Shown here one piece after another: positions 44,648 through 53,462 of a DNA stretch of 64,000 nucleotides. A model generated the notes under the pieces. It searched no databases. It was not told the origin of the DNA and saw nothing but the letters and a program-made list of their open reading frames with translations. Source of the DNA: Roseicyclus marinus (lineage in GTDB: Bacteria; Pseudomonadota; Alphaproteobacteria; Rhodobacterales; Rhodobacteraceae); assembly GCF_036322625.1 (NCBI RefSeq), contig NZ_AP027266.1, forward strand, positions 1,987,001-2,051,000. Direction: 5' to 3'. The position numbers and the translations under genes are program-made. The stretch's first letter is position 1, and the number at the start of each line of letters is the position of its first letter.

Positions 44648-44965
44648 CTATCTCGCGCAGGTCCGGCAAAACGGGGTGCTCGGCAGAAGATCCAGACGCT
44701 CCTCCGAGATGTCTTGCCCGCAGGTGACGCAGATCCCGTAGGTTCCGGCCTCCATCCGGGCGAGCGCGGCCCGGATCTGGGCGATCTCGGCCTGACCGGA
44801 CTGGCCCAGACGTTCCAGCACCTCGTCACCTTCGCGCTCCACGGCCAATTCTTCCCAATCCTTGGACTGGTGGCTGTCGAGCTCGGCATCGAGGTCGCGC
44901 AACCGCGACAACAGGAGCGCGAGTTGATCATCGAGTTGCGCGCGGTGTCTGGAAAGGTCGGTCAT
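44648..44965 (-). CDS. DksA/TraR-family C4 zinc-finger protein
   Basis: A 105-residue protein with an N-terminal coiled coil (about 5-70) and a C-terminal C4 zinc finger, Cys79-x2-Cys82...Cys100-x2-Cys103. It is shorter than DksA (about 150). It may bind the RNA polymerase secondary channel like other family members, but that is family knowledge only. ATG 44965 with GGGAGAAGACC upstream is preferred over an in-frame start at 45055. Confidence 0.85.
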   Translation of the reverse strand: MTDLSRHRAQLDDQLALLLSRLRDLDAELDSHQSKDWEELAVEREGDEVLERLGQSGQAEIAQIRAALARMEAGTYGICVTCGQDISEERLDLLPSTPFCRTCAR

Positions 44966-45147
44966 GGTCTTCTCCCGGTCCCGGAACTGGGCCCCTCGTG
45001 TGGCGGCCGCCAAGCCGTCAGGGCGTGCCGATTGGGAAAGGCTAGCACCCGTCACGATGCCGGACCTTGATTTGGGTCAACGCGATCTTTCCCTTGGCGC
45101 GGGCTTGCGGCATGGTACGGCGCAAACGCCAGTCAGGAGCCAGCCCC

Positions 45148-45579
45148 ATGGATCTGCGCCAGATCACCGACAGCTATACCGTCGCCCCGCAACTCGAACC
45201 CGGCGATATGGCCGTGCTTGCAGCCCAGGGCGTCACGACCGTGATCTGCAATCGCCCCGATGCGGAAAACCCCGCGCCCCTGCAGGCCGCAGCGATGCAG
45301 GCCGCCGCCGAAGCCGCAGGTCTTGCCTTCGTCTTCAACCCGGTCGTGGGCGGGCAACTGACCATGGACAATGTCGAGGAACAGCGCGACGCGATCGACG
45401 CCGCCGAAGGGCCCGTGGTCGCCTATTGCGCCTCGGGCAACCGGTCGACCATCGTCTGGGCGCTGGGAATGGCGGGCGACCTGCCCACGACCGAGATCAT
45501 CGCGCGCGGCGAGAAATGGGGCTATCAACTGGAATGGCTGCGGCCCCAGATCGACGCGCTGGCGGCCCAGAACGGGTGA
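45148..45579 (+). CDS. TIGR01244-type phosphatase/sulfurtransferase-like protein (DUF442)
   Basis: A 143-residue protein of the DUF442 (beta-lactamase hydrolase-like) family. A dual-specificity-phosphatase-like loop CASGNRST (cysteine plus arginine) lies near residue 93, and the opening MDLRQITDSYTVAPQ is family-typical. In some genomes the domain is fused to a persulfide-dioxygenase-like enzyme, suggesting sulfur metabolism. Here it stands alone and is coupled (GTGA) to an EamA transporter gene. ATG 45148 has AGGAG nine bases upstream. Confidence 0.8.
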   Translation: MDLRQITDSYTVAPQLEPGDMAVLAAQGVTTVICNRPDAENPAPLQAAAMQAAAEAAGLAFVFNPVVGGQLTMDNVEEQRDAIDAAEGPVVAYCASGNRSTIVWALGMAGDLPTTEIIARGEKWGYQLEWLRPQIDALAAQNG

Positions 45580-46460
45580 GCGCCTATACCCGCCTGACGC
45601 CGACGGCGCAGGGCATCGTGCTGATGATCGCGGCCATCTTTCTGTTCTCGACGATGGATGCGACGGCCAAGATGCTGATGAGCCGCTATGCACCCATGCA
45701 GGTGGTCTGGGCGCGCTACGCGGGCATGATGCTGGTCGTGGGGCTGGTTCTGGCTCCGCGTCTGGGCCCGATCCTTCGCACCCGGCGGGTGGGGCTGCAA
45801 CTGCTGCGGTCGGCGTTCCTGTTTGCGGCGACGTGGTCGTTTTTCACCGCGATCAGCCGGATGGACATCGCGGCAGCCACAGCCGTGATGCAGGTGCATC
45901 CCGTGCTGCTGACGCTGGGGGCGGCGCTGTTGCTGCGCGAACCGCTGGGACCGCGCCGCATCCTCGGGATCGGCGCGGCGCTGGCGGGTGCCTTGATCGT
46001 GATCCGGCCGGGGACGGAGGTGTTCACGCTCACCGCGCTTTTGCCGCTTCTGGGGGGTGTGTTCTACGCCTCCTACGCGCTGACGACGCGGTTTCTGGGC
46101 CGGGATGAACCGATCCTGACCTCTTTCGTCTATACCGCGATCATCGGCACGCTGGTGGCAAGCCTGTTGACGCTGCCCGTCTGGCAATGGCCCACCCCTG
46201 CGGATGCCGCGATCTTTCTCGCGCTTGGGGCGACGGGCGCGCTGGGGCAATTTCTGCTCATCCGCTCGCTCACCATTGCCGAGGCCGGGGCCGTCGCGCC
46301 CTTTGGCTATGCCGGCGTGGTCTTTGCCACGGGTTGGGGGCTTTTGGCCTTTGGCGAGGTGCCCGATCCCTGGACACTGGTCGGTGCGCTTGTGATCATT
46401 GGGGCCGGTGTCTATGTCTGGCACCGCGAGACCCGTGCCCGGGCCGCGATCGCGGCCTGA
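45576..46460 (+). CDS. EamA/DMT-superfamily transporter
   Basis: A 294-residue membrane protein with ten predicted helices in two EamA repeats. The GTG start at 45576 overlaps the stop of the phosphatase-like gene. Family-type segments include FLFSTMDATAKML in helix 1 and EAGAVAPFGYAGVVFA near helix 9. It probably exports or imports a small metabolite; substrate unknown. Confidence 0.85.
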   Translation: MSAYTRLTPTAQGIVLMIAAIFLFSTMDATAKMLMSRYAPMQVVWARYAGMMLVVGLVLAPRLGPILRTRRVGLQLLRSAFLFAATWSFFTAISRMDIAAATAVMQVHPVLLTLGAALLLREPLGPRRILGIGAALAGALIVIRPGTEVFTLTALLPLLGGVFYASYALTTRFLGRDEPILTSFVYTAIIGTLVASLLTLPVWQWPTPADAAIFLALGATGALGQFLLIRSLTIAEAGAVAPFGYAGVVFATGWGLLAFGEVPDPWTLVGALVIIGAGVYVWHRETRARAAIAA

Positions 46461-46496
46461 GGGCCGCGCAAGAGACGGACAGGAACGAAGAACCCG

Positions 46497-47444
46497 ATGC
46501 CCAAACCCCGCCGCCTCTGGCTCGACTGGAGTGTCGACCGTGCCGCCCGCGGGCTGTTGTGGCTGGCCTTTCGCCTGCCCTACGAGACGCGAGTGCCGAT
46601 GATGGGAGGCATCTTTCGCAGCCTTGGCGGTGTGAGCGGCTACCGCGCGCGGGCCGAGGATCAGCTGGCCTATATCCATCCCGACATGCCTGCCCCCGAA
46701 CGCCGCCGCATCGCGAGGGCCGTTCTGGACAATTTCGGGCGCGTGCTGATCGAGAATTATTCGACCGCCGATCAACTGGACCGGGCGCAGCGTTGGCAGC
46801 CCCAAGGCCCCGGTTGGGACGCCTGCGAAGCGGCGCGGCAGGCCGGTCGCCCGATCCTGTTTGTCTCGGGTCATTTCGGCAATTACCAGGCCGCGCGGGC
46901 CGCGATGAACGTGCGCGGCTACGAAATGGGCGGGCTCTATCGGTTGATGAACAACCCCTATGCCAATGCCCATTACGTCGCCTCGGTCGAGGGTGTGGGC
47001 GGCAAGGCCTTTGCCCGCGACAGGCGGGGCCTGGCGGGTTTCGTCAAGGTGCTGCGCGACGGCGGACAGGGCGCGATGCTGATCGACCAGTATTTCGCAG
47101 GCGGCACGCGGCTCGATTTCCTGGGCAAGAGGGCACCGACCGCGCTGTCAGCGGGCGAGATGGCGCTGAAATACGACGCGCTTCTGGTGCCGATCTATGC
47201 CGAACGGCAGCAAAACGGCGTCGATTTCGACGTGGCGGTCGAGGCCCCGATCCCGCACAGCGATCCGCGGACCATGACGCAGGCCCTGAACGACAGCCTG
47301 TCGGCACGCGTGTCAGCGCGGCCCGACCAATGGTTCTGGGTGCATCGCCGCTGGAAACCCGCCCGGCAGGCGAAATATTTCGCGCCCGAGGACGACGACT
47401 TGCCCGAAGTGGACAGTCAGCCGGTCGATGACCGGACAGCGTAA
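46497..47444 (+). CDS. Lysophospholipid acyltransferase / LpxL-HtrB-like protein
   Basis: A 315-residue membrane-associated protein of the lipid A late-acyltransferase family, with one N-terminal hydrophobic segment. The catalytic region reads SGHFGNYQAA near residue 126, so the usual H-x4-D/E motif has Gln at the acidic position. Later segments LIDQYFAGG and WFWVHRRWKPA are well conserved. It would add a secondary acyl chain to lipid A or a related lipid, unless the altered motif reduces activity. It follows the EamA gene by 36 bp. Confidence 0.85.
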   Translation: MPKPRRLWLDWSVDRAARGLLWLAFRLPYETRVPMMGGIFRSLGGVSGYRARAEDQLAYIHPDMPAPERRRIARAVLDNFGRVLIENYSTADQLDRAQRWQPQGPGWDACEAARQAGRPILFVSGHFGNYQAARAAMNVRGYEMGGLYRLMNNPYANAHYVASVEGVGGKAFARDRRGLAGFVKVLRDGGQGAMLIDQYFAGGTRLDFLGKRAPTALSAGEMALKYDALLVPIYAERQQNGVDFDVAVEAPIPHSDPRTMTQALNDSLSARVSARPDQWFWVHRRWKPARQAKYFAPEDDDLPEVDSQPVDDRTA

Positions 47445-47448
47445 GGCC

Positions 47449-48156
47449 TCAGTCGATCCGCGCCGCGCCCAGGATGGGCCCCTGCCCCGCGACCTGCACG
47501 ATGATCGCCATTGGCTGTGCATTCTGCGATGCGATGCGCGCATTGAACGGCAAGGAACCGTCCCAATCGGCCACGACCTGCCACGAGGTCACCACGTTGT
47601 AATGGGACGAAACGGTGCCCGCGCGTTCGCCGCGTTCGATCCGCACCTCTTCATGCGGGCTGAAGGTCACGACCTGCACGACCATTGCGGGGCGCGGCGG
47701 GTCCATATGGGCCTCTGCCGAAACGCGGATCTCGGCCCCGTCGCGCGCCACATCGACCGTCACGGGATCAGAGGCCGCGTATTCCGCCTGGATCAGATCG
47801 GCCACGGCCATGGGCCGCACGCCCACCACATGGTCGCGCCCGCCCACAACGATCTGCGGCGTGTAGACCACCGTGGACCCCTGCGCATGGGCATAGCCAT
47901 GCTGGCGCGCCGTCATTTCCGGCATGGCAAAGGTATCTTCCCAGCCGATGTAATCCCAGTAATCGACATGCAGCGCGAGCGCGATCACATCCTCGCGCAT
48001 CGCCAATTCGCCCAGGAGCGCATCAGCCGGTGGACAGGAAGAACAGCCTTGCGAGGTGAAGAGCTCGACCACCACGGGGCCGTGCCGTTCCTCGGCCATG
48101 GCCCCCTGCCCGATCATCACAAGCGCCAGAAGCGCCCCAGCCAATGTCGGTTTCAT
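47449..48156 (-). CDS. DUF1223 exported thioredoxin-like protein
   Basis: A 235-residue protein with a signal peptide (residues 1-21) and then VVELFTSQGCSSCPPAD, the DUF1223 hallmark with a CxxC pair. The region VYTPQIVVGGRD is also conserved. The fold is thioredoxin-like and likely periplasmic, but no activity is established for the family. ATG 48156 is chosen because it starts the signal peptide. It is convergent with the acyltransferase gene. Confidence 0.87.
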   Translation of the reverse strand: MKPTLAGALLALVMIGQGAMAEERHGPVVVELFTSQGCSSCPPADALLGELAMREDVIALALHVDYWDYIGWEDTFAMPEMTARQHGYAHAQGSTVVYTPQIVVGGRDHVVGVRPMAVADLIQAEYAASDPVTVDVARDGAEIRVSAEAHMDPPRPAMVVQVVTFSPHEEVRIERGERAGTVSSHYNVVTSWQVVADWDGSLPFNARIASQNAQPMAIIVQVAGQGPILGAARID

Positions 48157-48245
48157 CCTCGTCTCCGTCTCATGGGCCCGATGCCCTGACCGTCTAGGTA
48201 GATGCGTCAGACGGGCATTGCCAATCAAGCCTTTGCGAGACCGCG

Positions 48246-48695
48246 TTACAACCAGCGGCGCGTGGTGGTGAGATATTGCTCCGCCTCAGACCCGAAGGCG
48301 CGGCGCAATGCGGCCTCTTCGGGCAAGATGAAGCGGTAGTGGAGGATGGATGCAAAGGCTGCGGGAACGGGCAAGGCGCTGAGCGCCCCCTGCCACAGAA
48401 CGGCGCCAGTCAGGATGGCGAGCAAGCCCAGATAGATTGGATTTCGGGTTAGCCGGTAAGGACCCTCGATGATGAGCGCACTGGGGTCATGATGCGGCTC
48501 GATCGTGGTGCGCTTGCGCCAGAACCAGAGCGCGGCCCAGAGGATGAGAACAAAGCCCGCCAGCGTCATGACAGCCCCCGCCGCCTGCCAAACCGGGCCA
48601 AAGGCGCGAAGGAGCGGCAGTTGGTTGCCCAGCAACCAGGTGAGTGCAAGGCCGAGGAGGAACCAAACAGGAGGGAGGTCGGGGAAGTGTTTCAT
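48246..48695 (-). CDS. Isoprenylcysteine methyltransferase-like (ICMT/PEMT) membrane protein
   Basis: A 149-residue membrane protein with four or five helices and the family motif GPYRLTRNPIYLG followed by an E-E pair near the C-terminus (LPEEAALRRAFG). Members methylate lipids or small molecules using S-adenosylmethionine. The bacterial substrate is unknown. It is the last high-GC gene before composition drops at the polysaccharide island. Confidence 0.85.
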   Translation of the reverse strand: MKHFPDLPPVWFLLGLALTWLLGNQLPLLRAFGPVWQAAGAVMTLAGFVLILWAALWFWRKRTTIEPHHDPSALIIEGPYRLTRNPIYLGLLAILTGAVLWQGALSALPVPAAFASILHYRFILPEEAALRRAFGSEAEQYLTTTRRWL

Positions 48696-48869
48696 GTGGT
48701 GGCTGATCCCGCGTCGTCGCGTTATCGTTGTTTCCGGACATTTAGCCTAAATTAGGCACATCTAGGTGTCTCGTAGCGCTAACGTGGCCTCTCGGCGTAC
48801 TAACGCCCCTTACGACCTAAGCTCCAGAAAACCAAGCCTTCCTGCGTGCAGACGCACACCGAGACCCAA

Positions 48870-50132
48870 TCATACTTGGCGGCCTGCGCCAGCGGTTGCC
48901 CCCAGCAAGCCCCTGCCCCGCAGGTATCCATAAGCCACCGCGATGAAGGCCATCCCCGCCTGGCCGTGCTCGTTCATCATGGTCGTGTTGCCGAGACCCG
49001 CCACTGCAAAGCCAACCGCCACCAGAAGAGCGCCCACGGCAATCCCACGATCGACCGGGTCTTTCTGGTCACGGCTTAGGACAATCGGCAAGAATACCCT
49101 GAAGTACAAAAACAGCAGGAGTGTCACGAGGACTACGCCGACAAGGCCGCGCTCAATCAGCATTGTGGTCCAGAGGTTGTGGCCGTGATTGTAGTGCCAG
49201 TAGACATTGGGATCGTACTCGAGCCCGTCCGCCTCGAGGGCTTCGCGGACAACCTCTTCTGATGTAGCTGGCCCGAAACTGAACCAGCCCGTCCCAACGA
49301 TTGGGTGCCGGTCCCAGACCGCCAACGCTGAGTTTAAGATCTTCCCACGCCCAGAGAAGATGTCGTCGCTTGTAATACGCGCCTGTAATTCAGTCCGAAG
49401 GTTGGCTGCCGGCGGCGTCATAAGCACGCCACCGACGATGATTGCTCCGGCAGCAATAGCGATCAGCAGCCCACGAAACGACCAGCGGCGAACAGCATAA
49501 ATACTAATTGCAACAGTCAGAACCGCCGTAATGGTTACACCGCCGACAAGACTTCTAGACGGCGGGAGGAAGGCCAGCGTGGAAACAACAGCAAGCAACC
49601 CCAGCATCAGCAGCCACCTCTGTCGCATGTACAGGGTACCCAACCCCACGGCCAAAGGCACGAGCGTATACATTGACGAATGATTAACTGCTCCAACCGA
49701 CCGAAACTCTGGATAGGCCTTTCCGTTAAAGTGCCACACCCAGAAGCTTTCCCCGACGGCCACCACGCCACCGACCAACAGCGCAGTACAGATTAGGAGC
49801 AGTTGATTGCGCGAATAATCAAGCCGTGCCGCTCCGATCACAAAGAGGGCAAGTAGTGTCCAACGCGGCGCAGAGTTGAGAGGCGTGATCGTATCCCCAT
49901 ACGCGGAGAACAAAGGTGCCACCCACAGGACAGATGCAAGGCCCAAGATAGGCCAGTTAAAAACACAATTTACGCCAAGGGACTTGGTGCGAAAAGTCTG
50001 AATAATCCACGTTATCAGAAATAGAGCACTGAAGATGTTCTTCGGCGCCTCAAATAATGGAAGGCAAAACGTTACCAAACAAATAAAGCAAACCTCAAGA
50101 AATGAAGCAGAGCGTTGGCGTGAAGTAAGCAT
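48870..50132 (-). CDS. O-antigen ligase / polymerase family membrane protein (Wzy_C)
   Basis: A 420-residue protein with about 11 helices and a long periplasmic loop containing GKILNSALAVWDRHPIVGTG and YNHGHNLWTTMLIERG, typical of the WaaL/O-antigen ligase family. ATG 50132 is used; a TTG at 50147 is possible. It probably ligates O-antigen to lipid A core, or polymerises a repeat unit. It is divergent from the aldolase operon, at the left edge of the lower-GC island. Confidence 0.82.
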   Translation of the reverse strand: MLTSRQRSASFLEVCFICLVTFCLPLFEAPKNIFSALFLITWIIQTFRTKSLGVNCVFNWPILGLASVLWVAPLFSAYGDTITPLNSAPRWTLLALFVIGAARLDYSRNQLLLICTALLVGGVVAVGESFWVWHFNGKAYPEFRSVGAVNHSSMYTLVPLAVGLGTLYMRQRWLLMLGLLAVVSTLAFLPPSRSLVGGVTITAVLTVAISIYAVRRWSFRGLLIAIAAGAIIVGGVLMTPPAANLRTELQARITSDDIFSGRGKILNSALAVWDRHPIVGTGWFSFGPATSEEVVREALEADGLEYDPNVYWHYNHGHNLWTTMLIERGLVGVVLVTLLLFLYFRVFLPIVLSRDQKDPVDRGIAVGALLVAVGFAVAGLGNTTMMNEHGQAGMAFIAVAYGYLRGRGLLGATAGAGRQV

Positions 50133-50310
50133 TTTTTGGCCACCCAAGGTTTGAGAATTAACTAGAACTCAAAAATAATCTTTTTCATTTAGCCTACACC
50201 TTGCGCATGCCGACACGTTAGGCATGACATCCAGACGGTTCTTCTGGCACTGCGGCCACCTTGTAGACAGGTACATCGAAGTGTACAGCGTAAGCTAGGA
50301 AGTCCGGGAG
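50133..50310. promoter_or_regulatory. Divergent promoter region at the polysaccharide island edge
   Basis: A 178-bp AT-rich gap between the ligase-like gene and the aldolase operon. It should contain the start signals for both. No clear -35/-10 pair or operator was identified. Confidence 0.4.
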
Positions 50311-51111
50311 ATGAAGATGTCCTACGAGGAGCGTCTAGCAAGACGTAAAGCGCTTAAAACTAAGCTCATGAACCGCGAACCCGTGTTTGGCGGGTGGGTT
50401 TCCTACCCTGACGCGGCAATCACCGAAACCTTTGCGATGGCAGGTTTCGACTTCATCGCTATCGACATGGAACACACCACGATCTCTTTGGACGAAGCCA
50501 AACGGATCATCTCGTCGGCACAAGCCGAGGGTGCGTGTTGCTTCCCACGGCCCGTCAGCCACAGCAACGACATCCTCAAACCGCTTCTGGAAGCGGGAGC
50601 AGACGGCTTGTTCATCCAGATGGTAGAAACACCTGAGCAAGTCCGCGCGCTGATCGACAACATGAAGTTTCCGCCCGTTGGGCGCCGTTCCTATGGCGTG
50701 AACCGCGCGCATGGCTATGGTTTCGATTTTGATCGCTACATCACGGAATGGAACGACAGCTCGACGCTAGTCTTGCAGATCGAAAGCATCCAAGCCGTCG
50801 AGAACATAGACGCGCTGCTTGCTTTTCCAGAAGTTGACGGGGTCATGGTCGGGCCTTACGACATCTCCGGTAGCCTAGGGGTGCCCGGTCAAACCAACCA
50901 CCCGAAAGTGCGTGAAGCAGGTCGCCTAGTCATCGAAGCCGCACAGCGGGCTGGCAAGAGTTGCTGCACGCAGATCGCCGATGTATCGGTAGAACGCGTT
51001 AGGGACGCTTTTGACCAAGGGTTCACATTCGTCATTCTAGGCTCGGACCTTTTCATTCTTTGGAAGTGGGCAGAGAACATGCGCACCGTGATGGCAGAGG
51101 TTCGCGGATGA
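50311..51111 (+). CDS. HpcH/HpaI-family pyruvate-type class II aldolase
   Basis: A 266-residue TIM-barrel aldolase. Family segments are FDFIAIDMEHT, FPRPVSHSND with the pyruvate-binding Arg, QIES with a metal-binding Glu, and GPYDISGSLG with the second metal ligand. Relatives (GarL, HpaI) reversibly add pyruvate to an aldehyde, making 3-deoxy-2-keto acids. Here it starts an operon with two dehydrogenases and CMP-sugar and phosphatase genes, so it may run in the synthetic direction. ATG 50317 is an alternative start. Its TGA overlaps the first SDR start. Confidence 0.85.
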   Translation: MKMSYEERLARRKALKTKLMNREPVFGGWVSYPDAAITETFAMAGFDFIAIDMEHTTISLDEAKRIISSAQAEGACCFPRPVSHSNDILKPLLEAGADGLFIQMVETPEQVRALIDNMKFPPVGRRSYGVNRAHGYGFDFDRYITEWNDSSTLVLQIESIQAVENIDALLAFPEVDGVMVGPYDISGSLGVPGQTNHPKVREAGRLVIEAAQRAGKSCCTQIADVSVERVRDAFDQGFTFVILGSDLFILWKWAENMRTVMAEVRG

Positions 51112-51884
51112 GCTTCGTTGACGAACTCTTCTCGATTTCCGGACGTACGGCGATCTTGACAGGCGCAGGCGGTCACCTGATCGGAGAAATGTCGCGCGGT
51201 CTGGGCAAGGCGGGCTGCAACGTAGCGGTTTTGGACCTTCGGGAAGAAAAGGCGGAAACAGTTGCGCAACAAATTCGCGATGCCGGTGGATCGGCGCTAG
51301 CGCTGGCTTGCGATGCAACCCGAAAGAGTGATCTCGAACACTGCCTAGCAACAACCGTCGCAGAATACGGTTCGGTTTCAATCGCCGTGAACGGAGCAGG
51401 TATCAACGCGCCAACGCCATTTCTGGACATCCAACTTGAAGACTGGCAGGCTGTCATGGACAGTCAGATAACCTCGACCTTTCTTAGTTGTCAGGTTTTC
51501 GGCGCTCACATGCTTGAGCATGGCCGCGGCTCCATGATCAATATTTCGTCCGCTTCAGCAGGCCCTCCCCTGTCCAAGGCCTTTGCTTACTCGGTGGCAA
51601 AGGCGGGGATCATGAACTTGACGCAAAATCTTGGGCGTGAATGGGGAACGCAAGGCGTCCGCGTGAATGCCATTCGCCCTGGTTTTTTCCCTACGGACTG
51701 GAACCGAAAGAACTTCATCACACGAGAGCGCGAGGCGGCGATCCTCGGTCACACGGCCATGCAAAGGTATGGTGAGGTTTCTGAACTTGTCGGCGCGCTG
51801 ATCTGGCTGGCATCGGATGCGTCAAGTTTTGTGACTGGTGCAGAAATCGCTGTGGACGGCGGTTATTCTGCCATGACGATCTGA
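51108..51884 (+). CDS. Short-chain dehydrogenase/reductase 1
   Basis: A 258-residue classical SDR. The dinucleotide motif appears as TGAGGHLIG, NGAG follows, and the catalytic Tyr-x3-Lys is in YSVAKAG with Ser in ISSASA. The end has the family's GAEIAVDGGYSA. It is coupled (ATGA) to the aldolase and probably oxidises or reduces the aldolase substrate or product. ATG 51108 is preferred over 51060, which would lie inside the aldolase. Confidence 0.85.
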   Translation: MSFVDELFSISGRTAILTGAGGHLIGEMSRGLGKAGCNVAVLDLREEKAETVAQQIRDAGGSALALACDATRKSDLEHCLATTVAEYGSVSIAVNGAGINAPTPFLDIQLEDWQAVMDSQITSTFLSCQVFGAHMLEHGRGSMINISSASAGPPLSKAFAYSVAKAGIMNLTQNLGREWGTQGVRVNAIRPGFFPTDWNRKNFITREREAAILGHTAMQRYGEVSELVGALIWLASDASSFVTGAEIAVDGGYSAMTI

Positions 51885-51933
51885 AGCCTGACACAAAGCT
51901 GAAAATACCCTCTATCAAACCAGAGAAAATTGA

Positions 51934-52677
51934 ATGAACAGAACCGTTTGCATTACCGGAGGCAGCCGTGGAATAGGGCGAGACCTTGCCATTGCCTTTG
52001 CGAATGCAGGCTATTCTGTTTTTGCTGGCGCGCGGACGGAAAGTGGCGTCGAAACGGCTGCACGCGGCATCCGTTTCGTCCGCATGGACGCACGACGCGA
52101 CGACGATCACGCAGGCCTTGTTGAAACGGCCGTTGCCGAGACCGGTAGGCTGGATTGCTACATCAACAATGCCGGCGTCTCAGCTTGGCGTCCAGTGATC
52201 GAAATTGATGAAGAATTTCTCGAAGACATGCTTTCCACAAACTTGAAATCTGCGTTCTGGGGGAGCAAACGTGCTGCACTAGCCTTGTCCGAGGGGGGCA
52301 CCATCATCAACATCTCCTCGCTCGCGGCAAAACGGGGAACACCGAATAATTCAGCTTATTGCGCAGCCAAATTCGGGATGACCGGTCTTACACAGGCTCT
52401 GGCAAAGGAACTCGGTCCCAAAGGTATCAGGGTGAATGCTCTGTGCCCGGTCCTCGTGCGGACCCCCGGATTAATCGAGGCATTGAGCGATCCAACCTCT
52501 CCGGCGAAGGGTGATCCAGAGGGCTTTCTGGCGGCCTTTGCAAGCTCACAAAGTGCCCTTGGGCGTCTGCCGACAGGGGCCGAAGTCGCTGCTATGGCCT
52601 TGTATCTCGACTCGCCCGCCGCATCCGCAATCTCAGGCCAAAGTATCAACGTCGATTGCGGAGTGCTGCCGCAATGA
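51934..52677 (+). CDS. Short-chain dehydrogenase/reductase 2
   Basis: A 247-residue classical SDR with TGGSRGIG near the N-terminus, NNAG, and a catalytic Tyr-x3-Lys in YCAAKFG preceded by ISSLAA. It ends SGQSINVDCGVLP. It is the second dehydrogenase of the operon, 49 bp after the first, and its stop overlaps the start of the cytidylyltransferase. A dehydrogenase pair is consistent with oxidising a terminal carbon or setting a stereocentre of the sugar acid. Confidence 0.85.
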   Translation: MNRTVCITGGSRGIGRDLAIAFANAGYSVFAGARTESGVETAARGIRFVRMDARRDDDHAGLVETAVAETGRLDCYINNAGVSAWRPVIEIDEEFLEDMLSTNLKSAFWGSKRAALALSEGGTIINISSLAAKRGTPNNSAYCAAKFGMTGLTQALAKELGPKGIRVNALCPVLVRTPGLIEALSDPTSPAKGDPEGFLAAFASSQSALGRLPTGAEVAAMALYLDSPAASAISGQSINVDCGVLPQ

Positions 52678-53459
52678 GTTCAAGGAATGGGCATCGCGTG
52701 GTCGGCATCATTCCGGCGCATCTTGCTTCGATCCGTTTTCCACGAAAGGTGCTGCACCCATTTTCGGGGCTCGCAATGATTGAGCATGTCCGTCGCCGAG
52801 CATTAATGTGCCCCAGCCTTGCGGATGTTTATGTGGCGACCTGCGACGATGAAGTCGCGTCAATCGTTTCAGCAGGCGGCGGAACTGTCATCAGGACGGG
52901 AAACCACCACCTTAATGGCACCTCTCGCATTGCGGAAGCCGTTCAGAATGTCGATGCCAGCCATGTCGTGCTGCTCCAAGGCGATGAACCCCTCCTTTTA
53001 CCGCGCCATGTCGAGGCGTTAACCGCCTCAATGCTGCGCCACCCGAACGCACAGGCGTGGAACGCGACGGGAGACATCCACGCTCCTGAGGAACTTGACC
53101 GTCATTCCTTCGTGAAATGCGCGGTAGGTACGGATGATCGAATTCTTTATTGCTTCCGGCGCAGCCCATCCACCGCTCCGTACGAAAAACAGATCACATA
53201 TATCCGAAAAATTCTTGGGCTTTTTGCGTTCACAAGAAACTCGTTGCTGAGTGTAGCGGCAGCCCCGACGTCCGTAGTGGAGTTCAACGAATCCATTGAG
53301 CAAATGCGCATCATCGAGAGCGGCGGAACACTCGTCTCTGTACCTGTCGATGTAGCTTTGCCGTCTGTAAATGAGCCGCATGAAGCGATGATCGTAGAGG
53401 ACGCGATACGTCACAACGCCGAGCAGCAGGACCTTCTGCGGCGCGTGCTGGAGGGTTGA
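52674..53459 (+). CDS. KdsB-like CMP-sugar acid cytidylyltransferase
   Basis: A 261-residue nucleotidyltransferase of the CMP-Kdo synthetase family. It has IIPAHLASIRFPRK (the KdsB N-terminal motif), LQGDEPLL and a version of the substrate motif reading HLNGTSR, where KdsB usually has HxSGTDR. It should couple CTP to a 2-keto-3-deoxy acid. The altered motif and operon suggest a substrate other than ordinary Kdo. ATG 52674 overlaps the SDR2 stop. The reading frame stays open after the TGA into the next gene. Confidence 0.82.
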   Translation: MSSRNGHRVVGIIPAHLASIRFPRKVLHPFSGLAMIEHVRRRALMCPSLADVYVATCDDEVASIVSAGGGTVIRTGNHHLNGTSRIAEAVQNVDASHVVLLQGDEPLLLPRHVEALTASMLRHPNAQAWNATGDIHAPEELDRHSFVKCAVGTDDRILYCFRRSPSTAPYEKQITYIRKILGLFAFTRNSLLSVAAAPTSVVEFNESIEQMRIIESGGTLVSVPVDVALPSVNEPHEAMIVEDAIRHNAEQQDLLRRVLEG

Positions 53460-53462
53460 TCC

